A stretch of DNA of 64,000 nt from G965215145 sp965215145 (GCA_965215145.1 OZ244038.1:1798001-1862000); one strand, 5' to 3'. Positions 8,336 to 18,750 are shown, counted from the stretch's first letter. A program made the numbers and translations. Notes: generated by a model from the sequence alone, not told the origin.

Positions 8336-8470
8336 TCGGACCCCCCGCTCCCCGGTCCATCGCTGCGCTCAGGGACCGTGAAGCTGTCCCCCTTCTGAAG
8401 GGGGACAGCTCGGTTCGCGCCTGAGGGCAAAGCCCGATGCGCGAACTGAACGGGGGGTGGGGGGTCCGAA
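8336..8470. repeat. MITE-like hairpin element (copy B)
   Basis: 135-bp element with terminal inverted repeats TTCGGACCCCCC (from 8336) and GGGGGGTCCGAA (to 8470) around a central CCCCCTTCTGAAGGGGG palindrome. The left half is an inverse copy of the right half of the 6252-6392 element (shared core GGGACAGCTTCNCGGTCCC). It starts 9 bp after the lipoprotein stop and could serve as its transcript end. Confidence 0.65.
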
Positions 8471-8521
8471 CCCGCCTCTACCCGAGCCCATTCAACGGAC
8501 CCCGCCGAACCGACCCCGCCG

Positions 8522-10918
8522 ATGCGCCTCCTGCTCCTTGCCGTCCTCACGCTGCTCCTCGCCGCGCCCGCCGCTGCGCAGGAGCACGGGTTCCTTCCCG
8601 ACACGAGCCTCTACTGCCCCGTGACGTTGGCCTATGCGGAGGAGGGCGACCGGCCCGGCGGCGGTGACGCGCCGACGCACCCAGCGCCCGCCGCCGCGCA
8701 GGACTACGCCGACGACCTCGCCCGCCGGATCGACCCGTTCCCGGTGGCGGGGCTCGACGGGGAGGCGCTGCCGTTCCCGTTCTTCGGCGGGTTCAACACC
8801 CCACGCCCGCAGCTCGCCGACCTCACCGGCGACGGCGCCCCGGACCTCGTGGTGCTGGAGGCGCCGGGCCACGTCATCCTCTACGAAAACGTCGGCCCCG
8901 GCCCGGACGGCGGCCCGGCGGCGTTCGAGTGGGTGACGGACGACTGGCAGGGGCTCGACGTCGGGAGCTGGGTCCGCTTCGGCGACCTCGACGGCGACGG
9001 CGACCTCGACGCGCTCGGGCAGGAGTTCAGCGGGCAGGTCCGCTACTACCGCAACGACGGCACGATGACGGCCCCCGACTACGTCCTCGCCGCCGCGCCG
9101 CTGCTCGACACTGACGGCGACCCCGTCTTCGCCGAGGACCCCAACGTCCCCGCCCTCGGCGACGTGGACGCCGACGGCCGCCCGGACCTCTTCATGGGGC
9201 AGGCCGACCTCGGCTTTATCCGCCACTACCGCCACACGGGCGTCGAGGACGGCGTGCCGCAGTACGAGTTCGTGACCAACGCCTTCGAGGGCATCCAGGT
9301 CTTCGAGAGCAACCCGACGTGTCGGCCCGGCGGGCCCGGCGCGCCCCAGATGGTCCCCGGCTCGCGGCTCCAGAGCCCGGCGTCCCCTCCGCAGAAGAAC
9401 GGCGGTGATGGGCGGCCCTCGCTCCACGGCCAGAACGCCGTCGCCCTCGCCGACGTCACCGGCGACGGCGCGCCGGAGCTGTTCTGGGGCGACTTCTTCA
9501 CCCCGAGCCTCTACTACTTCGTCAACGTCGGCACACCCTCTGACCCGGCCTTCGACCCCGTCGAGACCTCGCAGCAGTACCCCCTCGACGACCCCCTCAC
9601 CTCCGCCGGCTACAACGTCCCCACCTTCGGCGACCTCGACGGCGACGCGGACCTCGACCTCGTCGTCGGCATCGTGGGCGGGTTCTGCTCGTCCACGGCC
9701 AGCCTCGTCGAGAACCTCTACCTCCTCGAAAACGAGGGGACCCCGAGCGACGCCGACTTCGAGGAGCGGACCGACCGGCTGATCGAGGGGGTGGACGTGG
9801 GCCGCGTGAGCATCCCCGCCCTCCACGACCTCGACGGCGACGGCGACCTCGACGCCCTCGTCGGCAGCGCCTACAACCCCCGCCCCGACCCCGCGCAGCC
9901 GGGCGAGGCCATCGGCGGCAGCCTCGCCTTCTTCGAGAACACGGGCTCCGACGCCGACCCGGCCTTCCGGCTCGCCGATTACGACTACCTCCGGCTCGAC
10001 CTCGACTTCGCCAACCACTACGCCCCCGCCTTCGGTGACCTCGACAATGACGGCGACGCGGACCTCCTGATCGGGACGTTCGGGGGGAAGGTGTTCCTGC
10101 TGCGCAACGACGGCTTCGGCGGCGTGGCCGACTTCGCCGCGCCGGACACCCTCTTCGACGCCTCGGACGACGACCCCCTCGACATCGGGCAGATCGCCTA
10201 CCCCGCCCTCGCCGACCTCGACGCCGACGGCGACCTCGACCTCGTGGTGGGGGAGTTCGGCGGCAACCTCAACCTCTACCGTAACACCGGCTCCGCGCAG
10301 GACCCCGAGTTCACCCTGGAGGACGACCGGTACCTCGGCCTCGACGTCGGAGCCAGCAGCGCCCCCGCCTTCGCCGACCTCGACTCGGACGGCGACCCCG
10401 ACCTCCTCGTCGGATCCAAGGACCAGGGCGTCCTCGTCTTCCGCAACATCGGCACCGCACAGACGCCGGACTTCCAGCCCGAGGCGACCATCGAGACGGC
10501 CCGCGTCCTCTCCGCCCCCGCCCCCGCCGACCTCGACGCCGACGGCGACGTGGACCTCCTGGTCGGAGACAACGCCGGCGGCCTCCTCTACTTCGAGGCC
10601 GACGCCGGCACGACCTCGGGCGAGGCCACCCCCGTCCAGCCCCGCGGCCCCCGCATCGAGGCGTTCCCGAACCCCCACGGCGGCGGCGTGACGCTCCGGG
10701 TCGTCGGCGCCCCGCGTGGGCGGGCGACGCTGACGGTGCTCGACGCTGCCGGCCGGGAGGTCCGCCGCTGGCCGCTCCCCGCGAGCCGAGCCGAGCAGGC
10801 TGTGCGGTGGGATGGGCTGACGACCAGCGGCGCCGAGGCCGCGAGCGGAGTCTACGTCGCGCGGCTGACGTCGGACGGGTCCGTGCTCGCCTCGGCCAAG
10901 CTCACCCGCGTGCGCTGA
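8522..10918 (+). CDS. Secreted FG-GAP/VCBS repeat protein with type IX sorting domain
   Basis: 798-aa predicted type IX secretion cargo. Signal peptide MRLLLLAVLTLLLAAPAAAQ, then at least seven FG-GAP/VCBS beta-propeller units marked by LADLTGDGAPDLVVLE, FGDLDGDGDLDALGQ, LGDVDADGRPDLFMG, ADVTGDGAPELFWG, HDLDGDGDLDALVG, GDLDNDGDADLLIG and ADLDADGDLDLVVG, whose D-x-D-G-D loops probably bind calcium. The last about 90 residues (from IEAFPNPHGGGVTLRV to VYVARLTSDG) have the Por-secretion/type A sorting architecture. It depends on the SprA translocon encoded at 28.1-36.4 kb. The ligand is unknown; extracellular adhesion is a guess. Confidence 0.85.
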   Translation: MRLLLLAVLTLLLAAPAAAQEHGFLPDTSLYCPVTLAYAEEGDRPGGGDAPTHPAPAAAQDYADDLARRIDPFPVAGLDGEALPFPFFGGFNTPRPQLADLTGDGAPDLVVLEAPGHVILYENVGPGPDGGPAAFEWVTDDWQGLDVGSWVRFGDLDGDGDLDALGQEFSGQVRYYRNDGTMTAPDYVLAAAPLLDTDGDPVFAEDPNVPALGDVDADGRPDLFMGQADLGFIRHYRHTGVEDGVPQYEFVTNAFEGIQVFESNPTCRPGGPGAPQMVPGSRLQSPASPPQKNGGDGRPSLHGQNAVALADVTGDGAPELFWGDFFTPSLYYFVNVGTPSDPAFDPVETSQQYPLDDPLTSAGYNVPTFGDLDGDADLDLVVGIVGGFCSSTASLVENLYLLENEGTPSDADFEERTDRLIEGVDVGRVSIPALHDLDGDGDLDALVGSAYNPRPDPAQPGEAIGGSLAFFENTGSDADPAFRLADYDYLRLDLDFANHYAPAFGDLDNDGDADLLIGTFGGKVFLLRNDGFGGVADFAAPDTLFDASDDDPLDIGQIAYPALADLDADGDLDLVVGEFGGNLNLYRNTGSAQDPEFTLEDDRYLGLDVGASSAPAFADLDSDGDPDLLVGSKDQGVLVFRNIGTAQTPDFQPEATIETARVLSAPAPADLDADGDVDLLVGDNAGGLLYFEADAGTTSGEATPVQPRGPRIEAFPNPHGGGVTLRVVGAPRGRATLTVLDAAGREVRRWPLPASRAEQAVRWDGLTTSGAEAASGVYVARLTSDGSVLASAKLTRVR

Positions 10919-10975
10919 CGGTGGAGGGTTGCCACTAAGTAAGGAGGGGCACCCTCACTAGAAGGAGGGGCGCCC

Positions 10976-11773
10976 TCACTCCGGGATCGGCTTGGCGGCG
11001 TCGAGCCAGCCCTGGGCGGTGGCGTCGCGGCGGGCGAGGCGGCGGGCGAAACCGGGGAGGAGCGTGGGGAGGAGATGCACGAGCGCCCGCATCCGCCGGG
11101 GCACGAACACGACGGCGCGGTCCCGTCGGACGGCGTCCACGACGGCATCGGCGACCTCCTCGGGTTCGAGGAGCGGAACGAGCCGGGAGCGGCGGACGCC
11201 CACCGTCATCCGCGTCCGGACCATCGCTGGGCAGACGCAGCTCACCCCGACGTTCGCCCCGGCGACCTCGTGGCGAAGCGCCTCCGAGAACCCGACGACG
11301 CCGTGCTTCGAGGCGGCGTAGGCCGCGAGCCCCGCCGTCCCCAGCACCCCCGACACGCTGGCGACGTTGACGATGTGCCCGTCCGGCCGGAGTGCCGGCA
11401 GCGCCGCGTGCGTCATCGCCATCGTCCCGACCAGGTTGATCTGGACCGTCCGCCGCCACGTCTCGAAGTCCCCCCCGCCGAAGGCGCCGCTCGGGGCCAC
11501 CCCCGCGTTGTTTACGAGGAGGCCGAGCCCGCCGAACGCGCCTGTCACCTCGGCGACGGCGCGGCGGCACGCGGCGGGGTCCGAGACGTCAGCCACGACG
11601 GCGAGGAACCGCTGCCCGGCATCCGTTACAGCGGCCTCCGCCTCGGCGAGGTCTGCCACTCGAAGGTCGAGCCCCGCCACGTCCGCCCCGGCGCGGGCGA
11701 GGGCCGCCGCCGTGGCGAGGCCGATGCCACGAGCGGCGCCGGTCACGAGAGCGGTACGGCCGGCGAGCGTCAT
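10976..11773 (-). CDS. Short-chain dehydrogenase/reductase
   Basis: Classical SDR of 265 aa from the ATG at 11773. It shows the NAD(P) motif TGAARGIG, the NNAG motif, and the catalytic triad in NVASVSGVLGTAGLAAYAASK (Ser, Tyr, Lys). The C-terminal extension (MRALVHLLPTLLPGFARRLA) resembles the amphipathic tail of membrane-associated SDRs acting on lipids. It is transcribed divergently from the acyl-CoA dehydrogenase gene at 11991 across a region holding the palindromic operator, which suggests a role in lipid or fatty-acid turnover; the substrate cannot be read from the sequence. The frame continues upstream into the divergent gene, but the Rossmann N-terminus fixes the start. Confidence 0.85.
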   Translation of the reverse strand: MTLAGRTALVTGAARGIGLATAAALARAGADVAGLDLRVADLAEAEAAVTDAGQRFLAVVADVSDPAACRRAVAEVTGAFGGLGLLVNNAGVAPSGAFGGGDFETWRRTVQINLVGTMAMTHAALPALRPDGHIVNVASVSGVLGTAGLAAYAASKHGVVGFSEALRHEVAGANVGVSCVCPAMVRTRMTVGVRRSRLVPLLEPEEVADAVVDAVRRDRAVVFVPRRMRALVHLLPTLLPGFARRLARRDATAQGWLDAAKPIPE

Positions 11774-11798
11774 GGAGGAGGGAAAGCGGGGCTGAGCC

Positions 11799-11807
11799 GC
11801 AAACCTA
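11799..11807 (-). promoter_or_regulatory. -7-like promoter element of the SDR gene
   Basis: The minus strand reads TAGGTTTGC, an exact match to the Bacteroidota TAnnTTTG box, about 26 bp before the SDR start. Confidence 0.5.
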
Positions 11808-11828
11808 CCGACACCGAAAAGGACCTCC

Positions 11829-11855
11829 GTAGGGGCGCAATGCATCGCGCCCTGC
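11829..11855. repeat. GTAGGGGC-family palindrome (copy 3)
   Basis: GTAGGGGCGC followed by AATGCATC and GCGCCC: 10-bp arms GGGCGCAATG / CATCGCGCCC with one mismatch. It lies in the divergent region between the SDR and the acyl-CoA dehydrogenase. Confidence 0.65.
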
Positions 11856-11887
11856 GAAGGCCAGGCGCCGCCGCATTCCACTGCCGG

Positions 11888-11902
11888 GTTAACACTGTTA
11901 AC
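11888..11902. promoter_or_regulatory. Palindromic operator GTTAACACTGTTAAC (site 1)
   Basis: Perfect 15-bp inverted repeat (GTTAACA-C-TGTTAAC). It ends 10 bp before the -7-like element TACCTTCCG of the acyl-CoA dehydrogenase gene, so a bound repressor would cover the upstream promoter element. Two close variants lie before the fadE-like gene (21130, 21212). It could equally affect the divergent SDR gene. Its size and symmetry fit a TetR/FadR-type repressor; the regulator is not in this window. Confidence 0.7.
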
Positions 11903-11911
11903 TCGGAGCCG

Positions 11912-11920
11912 TACCTTCCG
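11912..11920 (+). promoter_or_regulatory. -7-like promoter element of the fatty-acid operon
   Basis: TACCTTCCG, 70-80 bp before the ATG at 11991 and immediately downstream of the operator palindrome. Confidence 0.5.
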
Positions 11921-11990
11921 CTCGGTCGGACCCGCGCGCCCTCCGCCGGGTAAGACCCGCTCCGCCCCTCTCCCCTCATCCCCGCCCGCC

Positions 11991-13391
<1,401 letters not shown>

Positions 13392-13411
13392 CGCCTGCGG
13401 CGCTGTTCTGG

Positions 13412-13466
13412 GTTGTGGGTGATGAGTCCTGAGTAGGCCACCCACAACTCACAACCCACGACTCTA
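13412..13466. repeat. Intercistronic low-complexity hairpin (family GATGAGTyCTGAGT)
   Basis: GTTGTGGGT (13412-13420) pairs with ACCCACAAC (13440-13448); the loop holds GATGAGTCCTGAGT and a further AACCCACGACTC follows. The same core and right arm recur at 28053-28104. It fills the gap between the acyl-CoA dehydrogenase stop and the next ATG. Confidence 0.6.
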
Positions 13467-13468
13467 GA

Positions 13469-15883
13469 ATGGAAACCCTCACCCAGCCCCGCACCAACGG
13501 GCAGGCCCTCCCGGCCTACGCCCAACGCCCCTTCCGCACCGCCGCCGTCCTCGGCGCCGGCGTCATGGGCGCGCAGATCGCCGCCCACCTCGCCAACGCC
13601 GGGCTCGACGTGCTCCTGCTCGACGTGGCGCCCGAGGACATCGGGCAGGAGGGCAAGCCCGACAGCATCGTCGAGGCCGCCTTCAAGCAGGCGTCGAAGC
13701 TGAACCCCGACCCGTTTATGAGCGAGGCTGCCAAGCGCCGCGTCACGCTCGGCAACTTCAGGGAGGATTTCCAGAAAATCGCCGGGCGGGACTGGGTGAT
13801 CGAGGTCGTCGTCGAGCGGATGGACGTGAAGCGCGACGTGATGGCCCGCATCGAGGAGCACGCCGCCGACGACGCGGTGATCTCGACCAACACGAGCGGG
13901 CTCCCCATCGGCGAGATCGCCGAGGGCCGCTCGGCCGACTTCCGGCGGCGCTTCCTCGGGACCCACTTCTTCAACCCGCCGCGCTACCTCAAGCTGTTCG
14001 AGATGATCCCGACGGAGGGCACCGACCCGGCGGTCGTGGCGCGCGTGGCGGAGTTCGCGCGGGTCCACCTCGGCAAGGGCGTCGTCGTGGCGAAGGACAC
14101 CCCCAACTTCATCGGCAACCGGATCGGCGTCTACGCCATGATGCAGGCGCTCCGGGAGTTCACCGAGGGGCGGTTCTCGATCCAGGAAATAGATCAGCTC
14201 ACGGGCACCCTCATCGGCCACCCCAGGAGCGCCACCTTCCGCACCGCCGACGTGGTCGGGCTCGACACGCTCCAGCACGTCGGCGACAACCTCTATGAGG
14301 CGATCCCCGACGACGAGAGCCGCGAGGCGTTCCGCACGCCCGACGTGCTCCGCCGCCTCGTGGACCTCAAGCGGCTCGGGCAGAAGTCGAAGGCGGGGTT
14401 CTACCAGAAGCAGGGCAAGGACATCCTCGGCATCAACCCCGAGACGATGGAGTACGAGGCCGCCCCCGAGAGCGACCTCGACGTTTCGGCCTTCAAGGGC
14501 GGCTCGCTCGCCGACCGGCTGAATAAGCTCTACGAGGACGACGGCCGCGCGGGCGACTTCTTCCGCCGCACCTCGCTCGACCTCTTCGGCTACGCCGCCC
14601 GCCGGATGGGCGAGATCGCCGACAGCCCCGCCGACGTCGACAAGGCGATCCGCTGGGGGTTCGGCTGGGAGATGGGGCCGTTCGAGACGTGGGACGCCCT
14701 CGGCGTCGCCCGCGTCCGCGACGACCTGAAGGAGGCCGGCATCGAGGTGCCGGCCTGGGTAAAGGAGGTACCTGAAGAGGGCTTCTACAAGGAAGAGGAC
14801 GGGCAGTGCCAGGTGTGGCTCCCCGGCGAGGGCCGCTACGCCCCCGACCCGAAGCCCGCCGACGAGGTGGGCCTCGCCCTCGTCAAGCGCGACGAAAAGA
14901 AAACCCTCTGGCAGAACGACGAGGCCGCGCTACTCGACCTCGGCGACGGCGTCGCCCTGTTCGAGTTCAGGAGCAAGGCGAACTCGCTGGGGCAGGCCGT
15001 GATGGAGGGGCTCCGCGAGGCGATCCAGCAGGTCGAGGACGAGCGCGACCTGCGTGGGATGGTGATCGGCAACGAGGGGGGCAACTTCTCCGTTGGCGCC
15101 AACCTCGGGGAGGTCGTGATGGGGATGGCGATGGGCGGGGGCGCCTCCGCCATCGAGCCGTTCATCGAGGGGTTCCAGCGGACGGTGATGGCGGTGCGCT
15201 ACGCCACCAAGCCCGTCGTCGTCGCCACGCACCAGCGCGTGCTCGGGGGCGGCTGCGAGATCACGATGGCCTGCCCGCACCCCGTCGCCGCGGCCGAGAC
15301 GTACATCGGCCTCGTCGAGCTCGGCGTCGGGCTGATCCCCGCCGGCGGCGGGACGATGATGATGGCGGCGAAGGCCGCCGAGGCCGCCGCCAACCGGGAC
15401 CGCCCGAGCGAGATCCAGCCGTTCCTGCGCCAGCACTTCGAGCAGATCGCGATGGCCGAGGTGGCGACGAGCGCCTTCATGGCGCAGGAGATGCACCTCC
15501 TCCCGCCCGAGGCCGTGATCGTGATGAACGACGCCCGGCGGTTCCACGTCGCCAAGGCCGAGGTCGTCCGGCTCTCCGAGCAGGGCTACCTCCCGCCGCC
15601 GGTCCGCACGCGGATCCCCGTGCTCGGCTCGCCGGGGCGGGCGCAGTTCGAGGTCGCGCTGTGGCAGTTCGAGTGGGGCAACTACGTCTCCGAGTACGAC
15701 CACTACCTCGCCTCGAAGCTGGCGTGGGTGATGACCGGCGGCGACCTCACCGCGCCGGCGGAGGTCCACGAGGACTACCTCCTCGAGCTCGAGCGCGAGG
15801 TGTTCCTCTCGCTCCTCGGCGAGGAGAAGACGCAGGCCCGCATCGAGAGCATCCTGACGACCAACAAGCCGCTCCGGAATTGA
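13469..15883 (+). CDS. fadN: 3-hydroxyacyl-CoA dehydrogenase/enoyl-CoA hydratase fusion (FadN-type)
   Basis: Two-step beta-oxidation enzyme, 804 aa, with the domain order of Bacillus FadN: NAD-binding hydroxyacyl-CoA dehydrogenase first, crotonase domain last. The Rossmann motif AAVLGAGVMGAQIAAHLA is at about residues 28-45, followed by STNTSGLPIGEIAEG, GTHFFNPPRYLKLFEMIP and the C-terminal HCDH domain (NFIGNRIGVYAMM, IDQLTGTLIGHPRSATFRTAD). The crotonase part (about 490-700) shows GNEGGNFSVGANLGEV and GVGLIPAGGGT, including the oxyanion-hole glycines. Lies between its two pathway partners, which makes an acyl-CoA dehydrogenase-fadN-fadA order like that in Firmicutes. Confidence 0.95.
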   Translation: METLTQPRTNGQALPAYAQRPFRTAAVLGAGVMGAQIAAHLANAGLDVLLLDVAPEDIGQEGKPDSIVEAAFKQASKLNPDPFMSEAAKRRVTLGNFREDFQKIAGRDWVIEVVVERMDVKRDVMARIEEHAADDAVISTNTSGLPIGEIAEGRSADFRRRFLGTHFFNPPRYLKLFEMIPTEGTDPAVVARVAEFARVHLGKGVVVAKDTPNFIGNRIGVYAMMQALREFTEGRFSIQEIDQLTGTLIGHPRSATFRTADVVGLDTLQHVGDNLYEAIPDDESREAFRTPDVLRRLVDLKRLGQKSKAGFYQKQGKDILGINPETMEYEAAPESDLDVSAFKGGSLADRLNKLYEDDGRAGDFFRRTSLDLFGYAARRMGEIADSPADVDKAIRWGFGWEMGPFETWDALGVARVRDDLKEAGIEVPAWVKEVPEEGFYKEEDGQCQVWLPGEGRYAPDPKPADEVGLALVKRDEKKTLWQNDEAALLDLGDGVALFEFRSKANSLGQAVMEGLREAIQQVEDERDLRGMVIGNEGGNFSVGANLGEVVMGMAMGGGASAIEPFIEGFQRTVMAVRYATKPVVVATHQRVLGGGCEITMACPHPVAAAETYIGLVELGVGLIPAGGGTMMMAAKAAEAAANRDRPSEIQPFLRQHFEQIAMAEVATSAFMAQEMHLLPPEAVIVMNDARRFHVAKAEVVRLSEQGYLPPPVRTRIPVLGSPGRAQFEVALWQFEWGNYVSEYDHYLASKLAWVMTGGDLTAPAEVHEDYLLELEREVFLSLLGEEKTQARIESILTTNKPLRN

Positions 15884-15888
15884 CGAGA

Positions 15889-15911
15889 GGGCGCGGCACG
15901 CCGCGCCCCTA
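15889..15911. repeat. GTAGGGGC-family palindrome after fadN (copy 4)
   Basis: GGGCGCGGC (15889-15897) / GCCGCGCCC (15900-15908), then CTAC. It begins 6 bp after the fadN stop codon and may shape the fadN-thiolase intercistronic mRNA. Confidence 0.65.
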
Positions 15912-15995
15912 CTCCACGTTTGAACGAGCGGGCTGCCGGCCGCCCCCGCATTCTTGCGGAGCCGCCGTCGGGAGCCCGGCAGCCAAAAGAAAAGA

Positions 15996-17189
15996 ATGCA
16001 GATCAACGAAGCCTACATCGTCGCCGCCGTCCGCACGCCCGTGGGGAAGGCCAACCGCGGGGCGCTGCGGAACGTCCGCCCCGAACACCTCGGCGCCGTC
16101 GCCGTCACCGGCGCGCTCGACCGCCTCGACGGGTTCGACCGGGAGCGGGTAGACGACCTCATCCTCGGGTGTGCCTTCCCGGAGGGGCCGCAGGGCAACA
16201 ACGTCGCCCGGACCATCGTGCAGAAGGCGGGCCTCCCGGACGCCGTCCCCGCGGTGACCGTCAACCGGTTCTGCTCGTCCGGCCTCCAGACCATCGCCCA
16301 GGCCGCGAACTCCGTCGTCGTCGGGCAGGCCGACTGCGTGGTCGCCGGCGGCGTCGAGAGCATGTCGTCGGTGCCGATGGGCGGGTTCTTCTTCGCGCCC
16401 GACCCGAAGCTCACCGAGCGTAAGCCGAGCCACTACACCTCGATGGGCATCACGGCCGAGAACGTCGCGGAGAAGTACGACGTGAGCCGCGAGGACCAGG
16501 ACGCCTTCGCGCTCCGCTCGCACCAACGCGCGATGGACGCCATCGAGAACGACCGCTTCAAGGACGAGACCGTGCCCGTGCCCGTCGAGGAGGTGGTCTA
16601 CGACGCCGAGGGGCAGGCGGCCGAGACCCGCCAGTTCACCCACGAGACCGACGAGGGGCCGCGCGCCGACACCTCGATGGAGGCGCTCGCCAAGCTCCGG
16701 CCCGCGTTCAAGCAGGGCGGCACGGTGACGGCCGGCAACTCCAGCCAGATGAACGACGGCGCCGCGACCACGGTCGTGATGAGCGAGCGGCTGGTGAACG
16801 AGACCGGCGCCGAGCCGCTGGCCCGGCTGCTCGGCTTCGCGGTGGCCGGCGTGGACCCGGCCGTGATGGGGATCGGCCCCGTCGCTGCGGTCCCGAAGGT
16901 GCTGAAGCAGGTCGGCCTCTCCGTGGACGACCTCGACCTCGTCGAGCTCAACGAGGCCTTCGCCGCACAGGGCCTCGCGGTGATGCGCGAACTGGGCCTG
17001 GACGAGGAGAAGACGAACGTGAACGGCGGCGCCATCGCGCTCGGCCACCCCCTCGGCTGCACCGGCGCCAAGCTCACGGCGACGCTGCTCCACGAGATGC
17101 GCCGGCGGAAGGCGCGCTACGGCCTGGTCACGATGTGCATCGGCGGGGGGATGGGCGCGGCGGGCGTGTTCGAGAACCTCCAGCGCTGA
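15996..17189 (+). CDS. fadA: Acetyl-CoA C-acyltransferase (3-ketoacyl-CoA thiolase)
   Basis: Thiolytic last step of beta-oxidation, 397 aa from the ATG at 15996. Catalytic residues: Cys93 in VNRFCSSGLQT (acyl-enzyme), His351 in GGAIALGHPLGCTGAKL and Cys381 in MCIGGGMGAAGVFE. The ELNEAFAAQ motif is also present. An ATG at 15954 would add an Arg-rich leader with no counterpart in the family, so the later start (after an AAAAGAAAAGA tract) is preferred. Third gene of the operon; a strong palindrome closes it. Confidence 0.95.
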   Translation: MQINEAYIVAAVRTPVGKANRGALRNVRPEHLGAVAVTGALDRLDGFDRERVDDLILGCAFPEGPQGNNVARTIVQKAGLPDAVPAVTVNRFCSSGLQTIAQAANSVVVGQADCVVAGGVESMSSVPMGGFFFAPDPKLTERKPSHYTSMGITAENVAEKYDVSREDQDAFALRSHQRAMDAIENDRFKDETVPVPVEEVVYDAEGQAAETRQFTHETDEGPRADTSMEALAKLRPAFKQGGTVTAGNSSQMNDGAATTVVMSERLVNETGAEPLARLLGFAVAGVDPAVMGIGPVAAVPKVLKQVGLSVDDLDLVELNEAFAAQGLAVMRELGLDEEKTNVNGGAIALGHPLGCTGAKLTATLLHEMRRRKARYGLVTMCIGGGMGAAGVFENLQR

Positions 17190-17207
17190 CGCCTCCGCGG
17201 AGGCGTC
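17188..17207 (+). terminator. Hairpin at the end of the thiolase operon
   Basis: Perfect 20-bp palindrome GACGCCTCCG/CGGAGGCGTC that begins within the stop codon. There is no U-tract, so termination strength is uncertain. Confidence 0.5.
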
Positions 17208-17419
17208 CGGCGCACGGGCGGCGGGGGCGCTGCGGCGTTTCTTGCGGGTCCGTCTTACGGGTCCGCCGGGGCGCTCGGGGCACGGCTGCCCTAGCCAGCC
17301 CATGCCACGGGCGGGCTCGGAACCAGGAGGCGGGGGCACGCCGTAGTACCCACCCCGCGCGACATCCTGCACCTCTCGCCGCAGCGGCTCCCCTCTCCCA
17401 AACAACCCATCCCAAGACC

Positions 17420-17974
17420 GTGGCGAACATCCCCGTAGAACGTACCGGCGGCGGCTGGTGGAAGTGGCTGCTCGCCCTCCTCCTCCTGCTCGGCCTCATC
17501 TGGCTCATCGCGGAGCTCTTCGACGACGGCGACGAGGTCGAGCTGGCGGAGGCGGACCCCGTCGTCGACACCGTCGACTTCGACTGCCCCGCCGTTGGGG
17601 CCGACTTCGTCACCACCCTCGACCAGATCATGGACGCCCGCGGCGCCGACCTCGTCGGGTGCCAGGTGGACCTCAACAACATGCGGGTCGTGTCGCTCAC
17701 CGGGGACAGCTCCTTCTTCATGGCCGACGGCCCCGACCCGGACCGCGGTATTCTCGTCGTGCTCCAGGGCATGAACGAGTCCGAGTCCCTACCGGCCCCG
17801 CCGACGGGCCGCGACGGCATGTACAACGTGGACGTGGGCGACGTCATCAGCGTCGACGGGGAGGTGGCCTCCTTTGGCGCCACCGTCCCGGACTACGCCG
17901 AGATGCCGGACGAGGACCGCAACCGGATCCTCCGGCGTGGCCTCTACGTCAACGCCAACGACGTGAACATGTAG
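17420..17974 (+). CDS. Membrane-anchored acidic protein, paralogue of the next gene
   Basis: 184 aa from a GTG start at 17420 (reads ANIPVERT after the initiator). A positively charged head and the WWKW motif lead into one membrane span (about residues 17-33), an acidic linker and a soluble domain of about 120 residues with the motifs MRVVSLTGDSSFFM, ILVVLQGMNE, YNVDVGDVISVDGEV and a C-terminal RRGLYVNANDV. The gene at 18089 has the same layout and the same N-terminal 9 residues, so the start is supported by comparison. The C-terminal part looks like a small beta-rich (OB-like) fold. Function unknown; position suggests an envelope stress role. Confidence 0.7.
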   Translation: MANIPVERTGGGWWKWLLALLLLLGLIWLIAELFDDGDEVELAEADPVVDTVDFDCPAVGADFVTTLDQIMDARGADLVGCQVDLNNMRVVSLTGDSSFFMADGPDPDRGILVVLQGMNESESLPAPPTGRDGMYNVDVGDVISVDGEVASFGATVPDYAEMPDEDRNRILRRGLYVNANDVNM

Positions 17975-18088
17975 TGCCCCAGTAACACGTAGTGAAAGAC
18001 ACGTAGTGCCCCGGCGCGGGCACGGGGCGCCGCATCCGCGTCCCCGCTTGCGCCTCCCCCTCACCCGTACACAACCCGAAGCAACGAC

Positions 18089-18664
18089 ATGGCAAACATC
18101 CCCGTAGAACGCACCGAAGGTGGTGGTTGGTGGAAGTGGCTGCTCGCCCTCCTCCTGCTGCTCGCCCTCATCTGGCTCGTGATGGAGCTCTTCGACGACG
18201 AGCCCGACGCCGACGAGATCGTAGGCGCCGAGGACAACGTCGGCCTGATCGACGACGTCGAGATCGGCGACGACGACATCGAGCCGCTCACCGAGGTGGA
18301 CTACCTCTACGACGACTACGACGAGGCCGCCGGCCGCGTCGAGATCGGGCAGGAGGTGGACCTCGACGACGTGCCCGTGCTCAGCGTCGTCGGCGACAGC
18401 GCCTTCTTCGTCGGCGACAATGACGGCCGGCGCGTGCTCGTCGTCCTCGAGAACCTCGGCGAGTCCCAGACGGGCGCTGGCGGCTCCGACGGCGTGTTCG
18501 ACATCAACGAGGGCATGATACTCGACATCGACGGCGAGGTCGTCCGCTACATGCAGGGCGAACGTGGGACGTGGCAGGTCCCTGACTCCGAGCGTGAGCG
18601 GATGCTCCGCCAGGGCCTCTTCGTCCGCGTCGACAGCCCAAACGACATCGAGATCGGCGGCTGA
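18089..18664 (+). CDS. Membrane-anchored acidic protein, paralogue of the previous gene
   Basis: 191 aa. MANIPVERT head, WWKW, one membrane span (about 17-34), a strongly acidic linker (DDEPDADEI) and a soluble domain with DVPVLSVVGDSAFFVG, VLVVLENLGES, DINEGMILDIDGEV and RQGLFVRVDSPND, block by block parallel to the upstream paralogue. The upstream gene has two Cys in its soluble domain, which this copy lacks. Probably a tandem duplication; function unknown. Confidence 0.75.
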   Translation: MANIPVERTEGGGWWKWLLALLLLLALIWLVMELFDDEPDADEIVGAEDNVGLIDDVEIGDDDIEPLTEVDYLYDDYDEAAGRVEIGQEVDLDDVPVLSVVGDSAFFVGDNDGRRVLVVLENLGESQTGAGGSDGVFDINEGMILDIDGEVVRYMQGERGTWQVPDSERERMLRQGLFVRVDSPNDIEIGG

Positions 18665-18750
18665 TCGGCTCATGCGTTTCGCGGGACCGCCCGCCTCTGG
18701 GCCGTCCCGCATCCCCTTCGAAATACCCTCACCTCTACCACCCCTCAATC

